A stretch of DNA of 64,000 nucleotides from Geobacteraceae bacterium (GCA_016720395.1 JADKKR010000004.1:124001-188000); one strand, 5' to 3'. Positions 1-9,605 are shown, counted from the stretch's first letter. Made by a program: numbers and translations. Notes: generated by a model not told the origin, from the sequence alone.

Positions 1-179
1 GCATACCCTATGAAGAGGTTCTCAGAAAAGCTGAAGAGACCGGCGCATCACTGATCGTACTCGGTACGCATGGCCGTACCGGGATAGACCATCTCATCTT
101 CGGCAGCACCGCTGAAAGGGTCGTCCGGAGCGCTACCTGTCCCGTTCTCACAATTCGCATGCCTGTCAGCGAACCATAG
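1..179 (+). CDS. Universal stress protein (UspA family), C-terminal part
   Basis: The gene is cut by the left edge; reading from base 3 gives 58 codons to a TAG at 177-179. The visible part is the last strand-helix-strand of a UspA fold, with the ATP-binding signature GTHGRTGIDHLIFGSTAERV (G-x2-G-x9-G-S/T) followed by the terminal strand CPVLTIR. Usp domains of this ATP-binding class act as cytoplasmic stress proteins. A two-component gene follows nine bases or so downstream on the same strand, so they could share a transcript. The family assignment is secure from the motif; the physiological trigger cannot be read from this fragment. Confidence 0.85.
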   Translation, partial: IPYEEVLRKAEETGASLIVLGTHGRTGIDHLIFGSTAERVVRSATCPVLTIRMPVSEP

Positions 180-197
180 CATTCTGATGTGCCCGAC

Positions 198-1385
198 ATG
201 AACGAAACCTCCCCGCAGGACAGTAAGGCGACCGTCGTCGTAATTGATGACGACGTCCATATTCTCGAGTTGACCTCCCTGATCCTCACCAGGCGCGGAT
301 ACCGGGTATTCACGTCACCCACGCCTGATGACGGCATGCAGATCATTGCAGCACAAATGCCGGAGCTGGTCCTGCTTGATTACATGATGCCGGGGATGGA
401 CGGCCTGACTGCCCTGCTCGAAATCCGTACCCGCTTCCCTGACACCTACGTCGTCATGTTCACCGGCAAGGGGAGCGAACAGATCGCGGTTGAACTGATG
501 AAGGGAGGTGCATCTGAATATATCCTCAAGCCCTTCAACAACCGGGATCTGGCCGAACGCCTTGACAACGTTCTTCGAATCCGTGAAATAGAACTCCACA
601 ACAGGTCGCTCCAGCAGGAACACGTCCGCCTCCTCCAGGAGATCGACAACTGGAACAAGGATCTTCAGAAGCGGGTGCGTGAGAAAACCGATGCACTCCA
701 GAGGGCCCAGTCAGAGATTGCCCAGTCCGAAAAACTTGCGGCCCTGGGCTATCTCTCTGCCGGCATGGCCCATGAGATCCGCAACCCGCTCAACTCGATC
801 TCGCTGTTCATCCAGCTTATGCGCCAGAATACGACTGACACCGAACAGCTGGAATATCAGGGTAAGATTCTCAAAGAAATTGACCGCATAGATGACATTA
901 TCCGCAAACTGCTGGATGCCTCCCGCCGCACCCGCACCATTACCAACGATATCGCAATTGACCGGGTCATCGACAATGCCCTGGAGGTCTTTTCTCCACA
1001 GATCGAAACCGGCAAGATCAGGGTGTCACGCTCCTACTGCGATGCACCTCCACCCATCAAAGCCGACCCGGTCGAACTGGAACAGATCTTCACCAACCTG
1101 TTCCTCAATGCACTGGATGAGATGCCCTCAGGCGGGCGCCTTGACATACATATCTCCCAGGAAAACGGTCGGGTTGTGGTCAGAGTCGGGGACAGCGGCG
1201 GGGGGATTCCTGCAGACACGCTGCCCATGATCTTCGACCCGTTTTTCAGCACAAAGACGCGCGGCACCGGAATGGGTCTGCCGGTTGTCCAGCGCATCGC
1301 ACGTATCTATGAAGGCAACATAACCGTTGAGAAGACCTCTGCCGCCGGGACAGTTTTTCGCCTTGACTTCCCTGCCTGCAGCTGA
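198..1385 (+). CDS. Response regulator-histidine kinase hybrid (REC-HisKA-HATPase)
   Basis: A cytoplasmic signalling protein of about 395 residues with no membrane segment. An N-terminal receiver domain shows the acidic pocket VVVIDDD, phospho-acceptor LVLLDYMMPGMDG and the lysine in YILKPF. A heptad-like linker follows, then the phosphohistidine box LSAGMAHEIRNPLNS and an HATPase with NLFLNALDE (N box) and GDSGGGIP / GMGLPVV (G boxes). The NtrB/ZraS-like H box suggests a kinase whose output is controlled by phosphorylation of its own receiver by another kinase. A GTG at 189 is an alternative start; neither start has a clear ribosome binding site. It is followed by a lone receiver gene at 1457, a plausible partner. 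Confidence 0.85.
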   Translation: MNETSPQDSKATVVVIDDDVHILELTSLILTRRGYRVFTSPTPDDGMQIIAAQMPELVLLDYMMPGMDGLTALLEIRTRFPDTYVVMFTGKGSEQIAVELMKGGASEYILKPFNNRDLAERLDNVLRIREIELHNRSLQQEHVRLLQEIDNWNKDLQKRVREKTDALQRAQSEIAQSEKLAALGYLSAGMAHEIRNPLNSISLFIQLMRQNTTDTEQLEYQGKILKEIDRIDDIIRKLLDASRRTRTITNDIAIDRVIDNALEVFSPQIETGKIRVSRSYCDAPPPIKADPVELEQIFTNLFLNALDEMPSGGRLDIHISQENGRVVVRVGDSGGGIPADTLPMIFDPFFSTKTRGTGMGLPVVQRIARIYEGNITVEKTSAAGTVFRLDFPACS

Positions 1386-1456
1386 CTCGTATTCCCCTTC
1401 CCTTTTTCATCCGGTTTGGTGTATTATCCCTTCTATTACTGCTCGCGAGATAGGTC

Positions 1457-1855
1457 ATGGACAACTCACCCTACAAGATTCTGATCATAGACGATGACCC
1501 CTTCTTTTTGAAAGTGCTCGGCGATGCCTTCAGCGAAAACGGTTTCACCGTATTCAACGCCAACGACGGTATCGAGGGGGTCAAGGTCTTTCTGGAGAAA
1601 GCCCCCGATGCAATTATTTCAGACCTGGTCATGCCTCGCATGGGCGGAGTCAGCACCTGTATAGAAATCGGCCGGCTGGCCGGCGAAAACCCTCCGATTA
1701 TTGCACTGCTCACCTCAATGTTCCAGGAAGCACCTCATGAACACGACGTACCGGAAATGGGCGCCAAGGTTCACATCCCCAAGTCCACAAAACCGATGGA
1801 CATTGTCATATTGATCGAACAGCTTCTCGCTCGAAAAAAATTCCAGCAAAGCTGA
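1457..1855 (+). CDS. Stand-alone response regulator receiver (CheY-like)
   Basis: A 132-residue single-domain receiver. It has the acid pair IIDDDPFF, the phospho-acceptor ISDLVMPRMGGVS and a conserved lysine in HIPKSTKPMD. No output domain is present, so it should act by protein-protein contact or as a phospho-sink. It lies 71 bases after the REC-kinase hybrid and just 6 bases before the FAD protein gene, so it is probably co-transcribed with the kinase. The Thr/Ser switch position is LLTSMF. Family is certain, partner is inferred from location only. Confidence 0.85.
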   Translation: MDNSPYKILIIDDDPFFLKVLGDAFSENGFTVFNANDGIEGVKVFLEKAPDAIISDLVMPRMGGVSTCIEIGRLAGENPPIIALLTSMFQEAPHEHDVPEMGAKVHIPKSTKPMDIVILIEQLLARKKFQQS

Positions 1856-1861
1856 GCGTCC

Positions 1862-3457
1862 ATGCCGTTTATCTATCGCAATCTCGCCGTTTCCCCGCAA
1901 ACCGAGGAGGAAAGCCTGCCGGCATTGGTGGCCTCCCTGATCGGGCTTCCGGCAACGTCCCTCAGCGGCTTCCATATTGTCCGCAAAGGTGTGGATGCCC
2001 GCCGCAAACCCCGGGTCAAATTGATCTATACCGTCTCGTTCGGGCTTGCAGATGCTCAGAATATCATTTCCCGCATCAACGGGATTCCCGGCCTGGAGTG
2101 GCAGCCGGAACAACAACCCGGGGCTTTCCCGCCGCAGAGGACAGATCAGCGGATTGTCATTGCCGGCTGCGGACCGGCCGGCCTGTTTACCGCCCTGCGC
2201 CTTGCCGAATACGGCCTGACGGCCACGATCATCGAACGCGGACAGCCGGTCGAGCAACGGGCCCTTGACGTCCAGCGGTTCTGGAGAAACGGCATTCTCG
2301 ATCCGGAAAGCAATGTCCAGTTCGGAGAAGGAGGTGCCGGGACCTTTTCTGACGGCAAGTTGACCTGCCGCTCCAAAGACCCCCTGGTACCCTGGATACT
2401 GGAACGGCTGGCGGATTTCGGGGCGCCGTCCGAAATCCGTTACCTCTCCAAACCGCACATCGGAACAGACCGCCTGCGGGTCGTGGTAAGCGCTATCAGA
2501 AAGTACCTTATGGAGCATGGGTTCGCCATCCGCTTCGGTAGCCGGATGAGCGACATCATCGTGAAGAACGGTGCCGTTTCGTCGGTGGTTGTCAATGATC
2601 GGGAAGATATGCCGTGCGACCTTTTGATACTGGCGGTCGGCCACAGCGCCCGCGACACGTATGAAATGCTTGCCGGCAGGGGTGTGCCGCTGGAGCGCAA
2701 GCCCTTTGCCATGGGATTGCGCGTGGAACATCCCCAGGAGTTGATCGACCGCATCCAATATGGCTGCGCACGTCACCCGAACCTGCCGGTCGCCGATTAC
2801 GCCGTCACCTACAACAACGCCGAAACTCGCCGCAGTGCCTACTCCTTCTGCATGTGTCCCGGCGGTATCGTTATCGGCGGGGCCTCAGAAGAAGGCGGGG
2901 TGGTCACGAACGGCATGAGCGGCCAGCAACGCAACTCCCCGTTTGCCAACAGCGCCTTGGTGGTCAATGTTACAACCGGGGACTTCGGCGGCGAAGACCC
3001 TCTGGCGGGCGTCCGTTTCCAGCGCCACTGGGAACGTCAGGCGTTCCTGGCCGGCGGAGGCGGGTATCAGGCGCCGGCCCAGAATCTGCTGGCCTTTCTG
3101 AAACAGCCCGGCAAAAGACCTGTTTCCAGCAGCTACCGGCCGGGCATCGTCGAAGCAGAACTGGACAGCGTGCTGCCGCCCTTCATCAGCCAGACCCTTC
3201 GGGAGGGCATTCCCGAGTTCGGACGTAAAATGCGCGGCTTTGTCAGCGCCGAGGCAACCCTGATCGGCATCGAGTCACGCACCTCCGCCCCGGTACGGGT
3301 CATGCGCAACGAACAGTTCGAGTCCATCGGCCTGCGGGGTCTGTACCCGGCCGGGGAAGGCGCCGGATACGCCGGCGGCATCATGAGCTCGGCCGTCGAC
3401 GGGGCCAGGATTGCCGATACGATTGCTGTGCGGGTGGGAGCGGAAGTAACAGGCTGA
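1862..3457 (+). CDS. FAD-dependent dehydrogenase (COG2509-type)
   Basis: A 531-residue protein. After an N-terminal domain of about 95 residues comes a Rossmann dinucleotide-binding motif, IVIAGCGPAGLFTALRLAEY, followed by an acidic residue at the end of the second strand (IIERG). The mid region contains QFGEGGAGTFSDGKL, and the C-terminus has a second FAD contact, LYPAGEGAGYAGGIMSSAVDG. This architecture matches the uncharacterised FAD-dependent dehydrogenase group (COG2509). The substrate is unknown. It starts six bases after the receiver gene stop, which suggests co-transcription, but no functional link is evident. Confidence 0.8.
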   Translation: MPFIYRNLAVSPQTEEESLPALVASLIGLPATSLSGFHIVRKGVDARRKPRVKLIYTVSFGLADAQNIISRINGIPGLEWQPEQQPGAFPPQRTDQRIVIAGCGPAGLFTALRLAEYGLTATIIERGQPVEQRALDVQRFWRNGILDPESNVQFGEGGAGTFSDGKLTCRSKDPLVPWILERLADFGAPSEIRYLSKPHIGTDRLRVVVSAIRKYLMEHGFAIRFGSRMSDIIVKNGAVSSVVVNDREDMPCDLLILAVGHSARDTYEMLAGRGVPLERKPFAMGLRVEHPQELIDRIQYGCARHPNLPVADYAVTYNNAETRRSAYSFCMCPGGIVIGGASEEGGVVTNGMSGQQRNSPFANSALVVNVTTGDFGGEDPLAGVRFQRHWERQAFLAGGGGYQAPAQNLLAFLKQPGKRPVSSSYRPGIVEAELDSVLPPFISQTLREGIPEFGRKMRGFVSAEATLIGIESRTSAPVRVMRNEQFESIGLRGLYPAGEGAGYAGGIMSSAVDGARIADTIAVRVGAEVTG

Positions 3458-3476
3458 TCGTACTATTAAAGGCATG

Positions 3477-3610
3477 TTAACCACGAAGGACACGAAGTTT
3501 CGCGAAAAATGACAATATTGCAGCATAACAGCAATTAACCAAAAGGTTACTAGGTCTTTATTCTCAATCATCCGGTTCTCTTTGTGTCTCTTCGTGTACT
3601 TCGTGGTTAA
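3477..3610. repeat. Intergenic inverted-repeat element, copy A
   Basis: The spacer between the FAD gene and the OB/HD gene is bounded by a 21-bp inverted repeat. The left arm at 3477-3497 contains CCACGAAGGACACGAAG and the right arm at 3590-3610 is its complement with one mismatch. The arms are internally repetitive (CACGAAG twice). It is one of three related elements in the left arm of the window, all in spacers. It could fold in RNA as a long hairpin, but no poly-U tail is present, so a terminator role is not supported. Confidence 0.7.
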
Positions 3611-3655
3611 TTGCTTTTTAAGATTACTTTTGATGACAGGTAAAAGGAGCCTCGC

Positions 3656-4756
3656 GTGGCAAAACAGCTTGTAGCAGAGATCAAGGATCGTGATTCCGTC
3701 AATGCCGTTTTCCTGGTCAAGGACAAGATCATGGCCATGGCCAAGAACGGTAAACCGTATATGAACCTGCGCTTCATGGACAAGAGCGGAGAGATAGAAG
3801 CCAAAGTATGGGACAATGTGGATCTGCTGGACAAACAGTTCGACAAGGACGACTTCGTGCAGGTGCGCGGTAAAGCCTCGGTCTACATGAACAAGATGCA
3901 GGTGGTGGTGGCCGAGATCGTCAAGGTCCCCGAAGAGCAGGTCCACCTGGCCGACTTCCTGCCCGAATCGCCCCGCAGCAGCAGTGAGATGCGCCAGGAA
4001 TTGAAGGACGTGGTCGCCGCCCTGACCAACCCCTACCTGCGGGGTCTGATGGAATCATTCCTGGCCGATGAGTCCTTCATAGACCTTTACTGCATGGCCC
4101 CGGCGGCCAAGGGCATGCACCACGTCTACCTGGGCGGGCTGCTGGAACACTCCCTGGCACTGGTCAGGCTGGTCAAGACCATCGTACCGCTCTATGGCGG
4201 CATCAACGAAGACCTGCTGATCGTCGGGGCACTGCTGCACGATGTGGGTAAGGTCCATGAGATGAGTTACGAGCGCGCCTTCGACTACACCGACATCGGT
4301 AAACTTCTCGGGCATATCACTATCGGCGTAGAGATGGTCGAGGACAGAATCCGCCAGGTGGAAGGCTTCCCGCGAGAGCTGGGCATCCTGCTGAAACATA
4401 TGCTGCTCTCCCATCACGGCCAGTACGAATACGGATCACCCAAGCGACCCAAGACCATCGAAGCCACGATCCTCAACTATCTGGATGACATGGATTCCAA
4501 GATCAACGGCATCCGTGCCCACATTGCCAAGGAAAGCGTCAGCACATCGCGCTGGACGGCCTATCATCGTTTGTACGACCGTTATTTCTTCAAGAGCAAC
4601 GGCATGGAAGAGGAGGTCGAGGTGGAGCGGGTATGTGACGAGACCTGCGAGCCGCCCAGGGAAGAGAAACCGGCAGAAGTGCCCGCAGGAAAGCAGGAAC
4701 GTAAGGCGTTTGACAACCAGCCCTTCAAGAAGCTGGAGAACCTGGACCTTTTCTGA
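3656..4756 (+). CDS. OB-fold/HD-domain protein, YhaM-like 3'-5' exoribonuclease
   Basis: A 366-residue protein starting at GTG, with AAAAGGAG six bases upstream. Residues about 10-105 form an OB-fold nucleic acid-binding domain (NAVFLVKDK ... MNLRFMDKSGEIEAKVWDN). From about residue 160 an HD metal-phosphohydrolase domain shows LLEHSLALV, the HD pair in GALLHDVGK, and a distal histidine pair LLSHHGQYEYGSP. This OB-HD order is that of the YhaM/CBF1 exoribonuclease family in Firmicutes and of many deltaproteobacterial homologues. The C-terminal 50 residues are charged and probably disordered. The RNase role is inferred from family only. Confidence 0.8.
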   Translation: MAKQLVAEIKDRDSVNAVFLVKDKIMAMAKNGKPYMNLRFMDKSGEIEAKVWDNVDLLDKQFDKDDFVQVRGKASVYMNKMQVVVAEIVKVPEEQVHLADFLPESPRSSSEMRQELKDVVAALTNPYLRGLMESFLADESFIDLYCMAPAAKGMHHVYLGGLLEHSLALVRLVKTIVPLYGGINEDLLIVGALLHDVGKVHEMSYERAFDYTDIGKLLGHITIGVEMVEDRIRQVEGFPRELGILLKHMLLSHHGQYEYGSPKRPKTIEATILNYLDDMDSKINGIRAHIAKESVSTSRWTAYHRLYDRYFFKSNGMEEEVEVERVCDETCEPPREEKPAEVPAGKQERKAFDNQPFKKLENLDLF

Positions 4757-4780
4757 ACCTATAGATCAATTAAACAAGAT

Positions 4781-4891
4781 ACCGAGTTCACAGAGATAAA
4801 ATCCAAAAGACATATGCTTAGGCTTGGCTATTGGAATATTCTTGGATTCACCCAAAAAGATTTCTCTGTGCCCTCGGTGTCTCTGTGTTTC
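4781..4891. repeat. Intergenic inverted-repeat element, copy B
   Basis: This lies in the convergent spacer between the OB/HD gene and nfo. The left arm ACCGAGTTCACAGAGA (4781-4796) matches the complement of the right arm within 4861-4891 (CTCTGTGCCCTCGGTGTCT). The arms carry the CACAGAGA / CACCGAG word that is a variant of copies A and C. No gene is seen in the spacer. Confidence 0.6.
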
Positions 4892-4906
4892 AATGGTTTT
4901 ATTGAG

Positions 4907-5761
4907 TTACTGCCCCACCAACCCCCGCAGTATTGCCAAATTAACCCCGTCCATCTCTTCATTGTCTCCCTTGGGGGTCTCCAGTATCTTGGGCACCTGC
5001 GCAAAGCGCGGGTCATTCAGGATGAAGCGGAACGGATTCAGCCCCAGTGCCCCCTGTCCGATATGCTCGTGACGGTCCACACGTGAACCGAGCCCCTTCT
5101 TGGAATCATTGAAGTGAAAGCACTGCAGCCGCTCCAGCCCGATCAGGCGCTCGAACTGCTCCATGGTATCGGCGTATCCCTCCTCCGTGGCGGTGTCGTA
5201 ACCGGCGGCGTAGGTGTGGCAGGTATCGAAACAGACCCCGAACTTCTGCGGGTATTTCGAGCCGATGATGATGGCCTGCAGTTCTTCGAAGGTACGTCCC
5301 AGGTTGCTGCCCTGCCCGGCGGTTGTCTCGATCAGAACCCTTCCTTCAAACTGCGGCACCTCACTGAACAGCTGGTCGAAAGCCGCAACCACACGCGAAA
5401 GAGCGGTCTCAGGCGGGTCGGCCAGATGTGATCCGGGGTGCATGACGACCTTGGCAATGCCAAGCCGGGCACAGGTTTCCAGTTCGTCCCGAAAGGCAGC
5501 CAGGCTCTTGTCGCGGGTCTCACCCGGCGGAGCAGCCAGATTGATCAGGTAAATATCATGGGAGATGACCTCGCGCAGGCCGGAGGCCGCGAATTTCGCC
5601 TTGAACAGAGACGCATCGGCCTCACTGACCGGCTTGCCCTTCCACTGGTTGGAATTGCGGGTAAAGATCTGCAGCACGCCGCAACCTGCGGCGACTGCCC
5701 GGTCAATGGCCAGGTGCAGGCCGCCGGAGATGGACATATGGGCACCAAGATAGTCGTTCAC
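4907..5761 (-). CDS. nfo: Deoxyribonuclease IV (AP endonuclease, Nfo family)
   Basis: A 284-residue TIM-barrel endonuclease that cleaves at abasic sites in base-excision repair using three Zn ions. Diagnostic segments are LGAHMSISGGLHLA at the N-terminus, IFTRNSNQWKGK, VMHPGSH, LIETTAGQGSNLGRTFEEL, FGVCFDTCHTYAAGYD, and HFNDSKKGLGSRVDRHEHIGQG with the metal-ligand His and Asp residues. The start is GTG at 5761, with AAAGGA six bases upstream, embedded in the last codons of the kinase gene whose stop is at 5763-5765. The two genes are therefore likely translationally coupled. Length is normal for the family. Confidence 0.95.
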   Translation of the reverse strand: MNDYLGAHMSISGGLHLAIDRAVAAGCGVLQIFTRNSNQWKGKPVSEADASLFKAKFAASGLREVISHDIYLINLAAPPGETRDKSLAAFRDELETCARLGIAKVVMHPGSHLADPPETALSRVVAAFDQLFSEVPQFEGRVLIETTAGQGSNLGRTFEELQAIIIGSKYPQKFGVCFDTCHTYAAGYDTATEEGYADTMEQFERLIGLERLQCFHFNDSKKGLGSRVDRHEHIGQGALGLNPFRFILNDPRFAQVPKILETPKGDNEEMDGVNLAILRGLVGQ

Positions 5762-5762
5762 A

Positions 5763-8252
5763 TCACGTCCTTTCTGTTGTGTTAAAGGCCTCTTTCAGCA
5801 CGGCCGCAAGGTCCCCGGCGGCATACGGCTTGAATACCGCCCCGCAGAAACCGAACTCCCGGCAATCAGCCATGACCGGGTCCGTGGAGTAGCCGCTGGA
5901 AACAATAAGCCGTGCCGATGGGTCGATGTCAAGAATCGACCGTGCGGTCTCTTTGCCCCCCATCCCGCCTGGTATGGTCAGATCCATGATGACCGCCCGG
6001 AAGCGTGTGCCGGCCTCATAGGCGGCACGATAAAGATCAATGGCCTCTTCGCCGCTCGAGCAGGCGGTTACCCGGCATCCCAGCTCTTCCAAGAGAGCGG
6101 AGGCCAGGTCACGGATCATGTCCTCATCATCCATGACTAGTACTGATTGCTCACCGCCTTCCACCACAAGCGTTCCGGTCTCCGCAGCATTGGCTGATGA
6201 CGGTTTTTCGGGGCTGGCAGGCAGGAGGAGTTCAAAGGTTGTCCCCTGTCCGGGCGCAGAGCATACGCTGATACGACCACCATGTTTGTTGATGATTGAA
6301 TGGGCCGAGGCAAGCCCCAGTCCGCTGCCGCACGGCTTGGTCGTAAAATAGGGATCGAAGATCTTCTTCAGGATTTCAGGGGTGATGCCGCAGCCCTGAT
6401 CCGTACAGGTAATCCTCACGTATCGTCCCGGCGGCAGCGACATGGGATTGTTGCCGTCAATGGACATCTCTGCAGCGGTGATGGCTATGGAACCACCTCC
6501 CGGCATCGCCTGGACAGCATTGATAACCAGGTTATTGAACACCTGGCTGATCTGGCCGGCATCGGCCTCGATGGCGGGAAGAGACTCAGGAGCATCGACA
6601 GTTGCTGTTACGTTCGCTCCCCGCAATACCAGCGATATAGAATCCTCGATCACCTGCCGCACCGAGACGGCACGCGTCACCGGCTGTCCGCCCCTGGAAA
6701 AGGTAAGCAACTGCTGGGCAAGTTCCGCGGCCCGTTTGGCTGCCTTTCCCGCTTCATGCAGCGGGCTGGACGCTTTGTTTCCTTTTTCGATCAGCATTTC
6801 GGCAAAGGATATGTTGCCAAGAATGGCGGTCAGGATGTTGTTGAAGTCGTGGGCGATCCCTCCAGCCAGTACGCCGATGGATTCCAGTTTCTGTTTCTTG
6901 ATCAGCTCTTCCTGCAAGCTCTCACGCTCAGTGATGTCGGTAAAAATTGCCAGTATGCGGTGCTGCGTCACCTGGGTGTTGACGATCACGTTGCGCACCG
7001 TGCCGTCCTTGCAACTAACCTTGGCATCACGGGGCACAACCGGTGTACCGTGTGCGCGGCACTCACCTATATCGGCTTCCCAGCCGGCCACTGTCTCGTT
7101 TCGATAGGAGGGGTCAGGATAGGCCTTGGCATACCACTCCGCTACGCTCGGGATTTCAGCAAGTTCGTAGCCGAATTTCTCGATAAAGCTCTTATTGATA
7201 TACTGGATGAGTCCATTGTTATCGGCCCAGGCGACACCAACCGGCATCAGTTCCATCAGCGAGCGGAACTCATCTTCACTTTCCATCAGAGAGCGTTCCG
7301 CTGCTTTGCGTTCACTGATGTCACGCACCACTGCGCAGTTGTACTCTGTGTCGAGGTAGCGGAAGTAATTGGCGGTCACCTCGACATCGACAGTCGCACC
7401 ATACTTGGTCCTGTGAACGGTCTCGAACTGCATGCTGCCGGCCCGCTTGAGCTCCTCCCAGTGGGCCGGCCAGGCCTCGGGAGGGGAATTCGGGTCGATA
7501 TCCGCCACACACATGGACAGGATTTCCTCGCGCGTGTATCCCCGCATGCGGCAGGCGGCTTCGTTAACATCCAGAAATCTGCTATCGGCTGCGATCCAGT
7601 ACACTGCATCGGAGATGTTGGCCATGGTAAAGCCCGTTAGCCGGAGCTGCTTCTCGATGTTCTTGCGTTCGGTGATATCACGCAAAAAACTGTAGAACCG
7701 ATCCTGCTCTGCCAGAAAGGTCACACTGACCTCCACATCCATGAGCGAACCGTCTTTCCTGCGGTGCCTGGTCTCGAAATGGTCGGAGCCGGCGGTGATG
7801 ATTCTGGCAATATGTGCGGCAACGTCGGCGGAGCCTTCCACCGCCTCGATGTCGCTGATGCGCATGCTGAACAGCTCCTGCCGGCTATAGCCGCTGGCCC
7901 GGCAGTACACACTGTTGACATCCATGAAGCGTCCGTTGCGGTCAGTGGCATAGAAGCCGTCGGAGGTCGTGTCGGTAATGGCACTGAAACGGGCTTCGTC
8001 GGCTTGCAACTGGTGATTGAAATCGGAGATGCGGGCGATGTAGCGACCGATCAGGAAATAGAGCAGGGCTGCGGTGGTGAAGATGAACAGCAGCCCTTTA
8101 TAGGTGGCGATGCGGGTGATGATATCAGGGTCACGAACCAGAAGCCCGAGGGCGGAATCGGACAGGTAGATCCACAGGGCGCCGAACAGGGTGTATACAG
8201 CGACAATTTTGAGGACGACCAAACGGTCATTCCGAGTGAGGCGAAATGTCAT
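5763..8252 (-). CDS. Membrane-bound multi-PAS hybrid histidine kinase
   Basis: An 829-residue protein. Two transmembrane helices lie near the N-terminus (VVLKIVAVYTLFGALWIYL; GLLFIFTTAALLYFLIG) with only a short loop between them, so sensing is likely through the cytoplasmic domains. Three PAS domains follow, each ending in a DITER/DISERK-type linker, then a dimerisation/H box LAGGIAHDFNNILTAI, an HATPase (NLVINAVQAMP, DQGCGI, GSGLGLA) and a C-terminal receiver with VLVMDDEDMIRD and VIMDLTIPGGMGG. The phospho-acceptor is the Asp of MDLTIPGG. The start chosen is ATG 8252 because GGAGG sits at 8257-8261; a GTG at 8267 has no such signal. The signal sensed is unknown. Confidence 0.88.
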   Translation of the reverse strand: MTFRLTRNDRLVVLKIVAVYTLFGALWIYLSDSALGLLVRDPDIITRIATYKGLLFIFTTAALLYFLIGRYIARISDFNHQLQADEARFSAITDTTSDGFYATDRNGRFMDVNSVYCRASGYSRQELFSMRISDIEAVEGSADVAAHIARIITAGSDHFETRHRRKDGSLMDVEVSVTFLAEQDRFYSFLRDITERKNIEKQLRLTGFTMANISDAVYWIAADSRFLDVNEAACRMRGYTREEILSMCVADIDPNSPPEAWPAHWEELKRAGSMQFETVHRTKYGATVDVEVTANYFRYLDTEYNCAVVRDISERKAAERSLMESEDEFRSLMELMPVGVAWADNNGLIQYINKSFIEKFGYELAEIPSVAEWYAKAYPDPSYRNETVAGWEADIGECRAHGTPVVPRDAKVSCKDGTVRNVIVNTQVTQHRILAIFTDITERESLQEELIKKQKLESIGVLAGGIAHDFNNILTAILGNISFAEMLIEKGNKASSPLHEAGKAAKRAAELAQQLLTFSRGGQPVTRAVSVRQVIEDSISLVLRGANVTATVDAPESLPAIEADAGQISQVFNNLVINAVQAMPGGGSIAITAAEMSIDGNNPMSLPPGRYVRITCTDQGCGITPEILKKIFDPYFTTKPCGSGLGLASAHSIINKHGGRISVCSAPGQGTTFELLLPASPEKPSSANAAETGTLVVEGGEQSVLVMDDEDMIRDLASALLEELGCRVTACSSGEEAIDLYRAAYEAGTRFRAVIMDLTIPGGMGGKETARSILDIDPSARLIVSSGYSTDPVMADCREFGFCGAVFKPYAAGDLAAVLKEAFNTTERT

Positions 8253-8282
8253 GGGGCCTCCGGACACATCCGTGCTACGGCA

Positions 8283-9497
8283 TTACTCCATTTCAATGTG
8301 ATTCCCGTAAAAGTGCACATCCACCTCGTCGCCGACGACGGAGCCGTGACTTTCGGCCGGCAGCACGGCAATGGCCTGGGCATCGACCATGGTCCTGAGA
8401 ATGGCGGTCTGCTGGTTTCCGGCGGAGGACGCGTACCAGCGGCCACCCTCTTTCTCCAGCCGCAGGCGCACGATCTGAACCTTGCCGGGCTTCTTCTTCA
8501 AACCCTCACGCAGGACAGCCTTGAAGAGCGGTCGCAACACCCGCTGGTAACCCTGCATCCTGAGCAGGGCCGGGCGGACGAACTCCTCGAAGGTGATCAT
8601 GGTCGAGACGGGATTACCCGGCAGGGAAAATACCGGCGTGAGGCCATGCAGGGCGAAGGCAGTCGGCCCGCCGGGCTTGATGCCCACCTTCCAGAAAAGC
8701 TGTTTGGCACCCAACTCTTCCAGGATATCCCGCACCAGGTCACAGTCACCGGCCGAGACACCGGCCGAGGTGATCAGCACATCGGCTTTCAGGCCCTCAC
8801 GCAGCTTTTCCAGATGGCTCTCCCGGTTATCGCGGGCAATGCCGATGATTCGCGGGATGCCGCCGGCCTCCTGAACAGCCGCTGCCAGGGAAAGCGTATT
8901 GCTGTTGATGATCTCCCCCGGTCCGGGAGACTGTCCCAACTCCACCAACTCATCGCCGGTGGAGAGAATCGCCACCGTTGGCCTGCGGAAGACCGGCACC
9001 AGCGCCATGCCGAAACCGGCCAGCATGTTTACTTCCGGTGGCCGGATAAGCGCACCGCTGCGGACAAATACTACGCCAGCAGCCACATCCTCTGCTCGAA
9101 AACGGAAATGCTGGCCCTTTTTGACCGGCTCCAGCAGGGTCACGTCCTGCGTGCCGTCGTCGGTTTCCTCCACCGGGACGATGGCATCACAGCCGGCGGG
9201 GGCCGGCGCACCAGTCATGATCCGCACGGCACAGCCCGGCTCGACCTTGATCCCGTCAGCCCGGACACCGGCCGGCAGAAATCCGGTCACGCGCAAGCGG
9301 CAGGGTGTGGTCAGACAGTCCTCTGCCCGTACCGCATAACCGTCCATGGCCGAATTGTCCCACAAGGGCAGGTCCCAGGGGGCTGTCGCATCCTCGGCCA
9401 GGACCCTGCCGGTCGCTTCCAGAAGATGTATCCGTTCCGTGCCGACGGGCTGCACGCTGTCCAGTATTATTGAGCGGGCTTCTGTGAATGAAACCAT
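8283..9497 (-). CDS. moeA: Molybdopterin molybdenumtransferase MoeA
   Basis: A 404-residue protein, the usual length, that inserts molybdate into adenylylated molybdopterin in the last step of molybdenum-cofactor synthesis. Recognisable parts are the N-terminal domain with LPLWDNSAMDGYAVRAED, the MoCF core around VAILSTGDELVELG ... GEIINSNTLSL, the catalytic loop TSAGVSAGDCDLVRDIL, KPGGPTAFAL and FSLPGNPVSTMITFEEFV, and the C-terminal beta-barrel. The start is ATG 9497, preceded by GGAGG at 9504-9508; the frame stays open further upstream but without similarity. It is followed on the same strand by the hybrid kinase, 30 bases away. Confidence 0.95.
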   Translation of the reverse strand: MVSFTEARSIILDSVQPVGTERIHLLEATGRVLAEDATAPWDLPLWDNSAMDGYAVRAEDCLTTPCRLRVTGFLPAGVRADGIKVEPGCAVRIMTGAPAPAGCDAIVPVEETDDGTQDVTLLEPVKKGQHFRFRAEDVAAGVVFVRSGALIRPPEVNMLAGFGMALVPVFRRPTVAILSTGDELVELGQSPGPGEIINSNTLSLAAAVQEAGGIPRIIGIARDNRESHLEKLREGLKADVLITSAGVSAGDCDLVRDILEELGAKQLFWKVGIKPGGPTAFALHGLTPVFSLPGNPVSTMITFEEFVRPALLRMQGYQRVLRPLFKAVLREGLKKKPGKVQIVRLRLEKEGGRWYASSAGNQQTAILRTMVDAQAIAVLPAESHGSVVGDEVDVHFYGNHIEME

Positions 9498-9605
9498 GCT
9501 GTTCCTCCAGGATATTGAATAGTGTCTACCATAACGGGAAGCGCTCAAAAACACAATACGATTGCCAACAGCACCACGATGGGTATAATGCTGCAACCCA
9601 CTACC

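Noticed and set aside
1715..2776. 353-codon antisense frame opposite the FAD gene
   Set aside because: It is a shadow of high-GC coding sequence; the plus-strand protein has complete flavin motifs and the antisense product resembles nothing.
6300..7640. 446-codon frame opposite the hybrid kinase
   Set aside because: It mirrors conserved PAS and kinase codons and has no start signal or recognisable domain.
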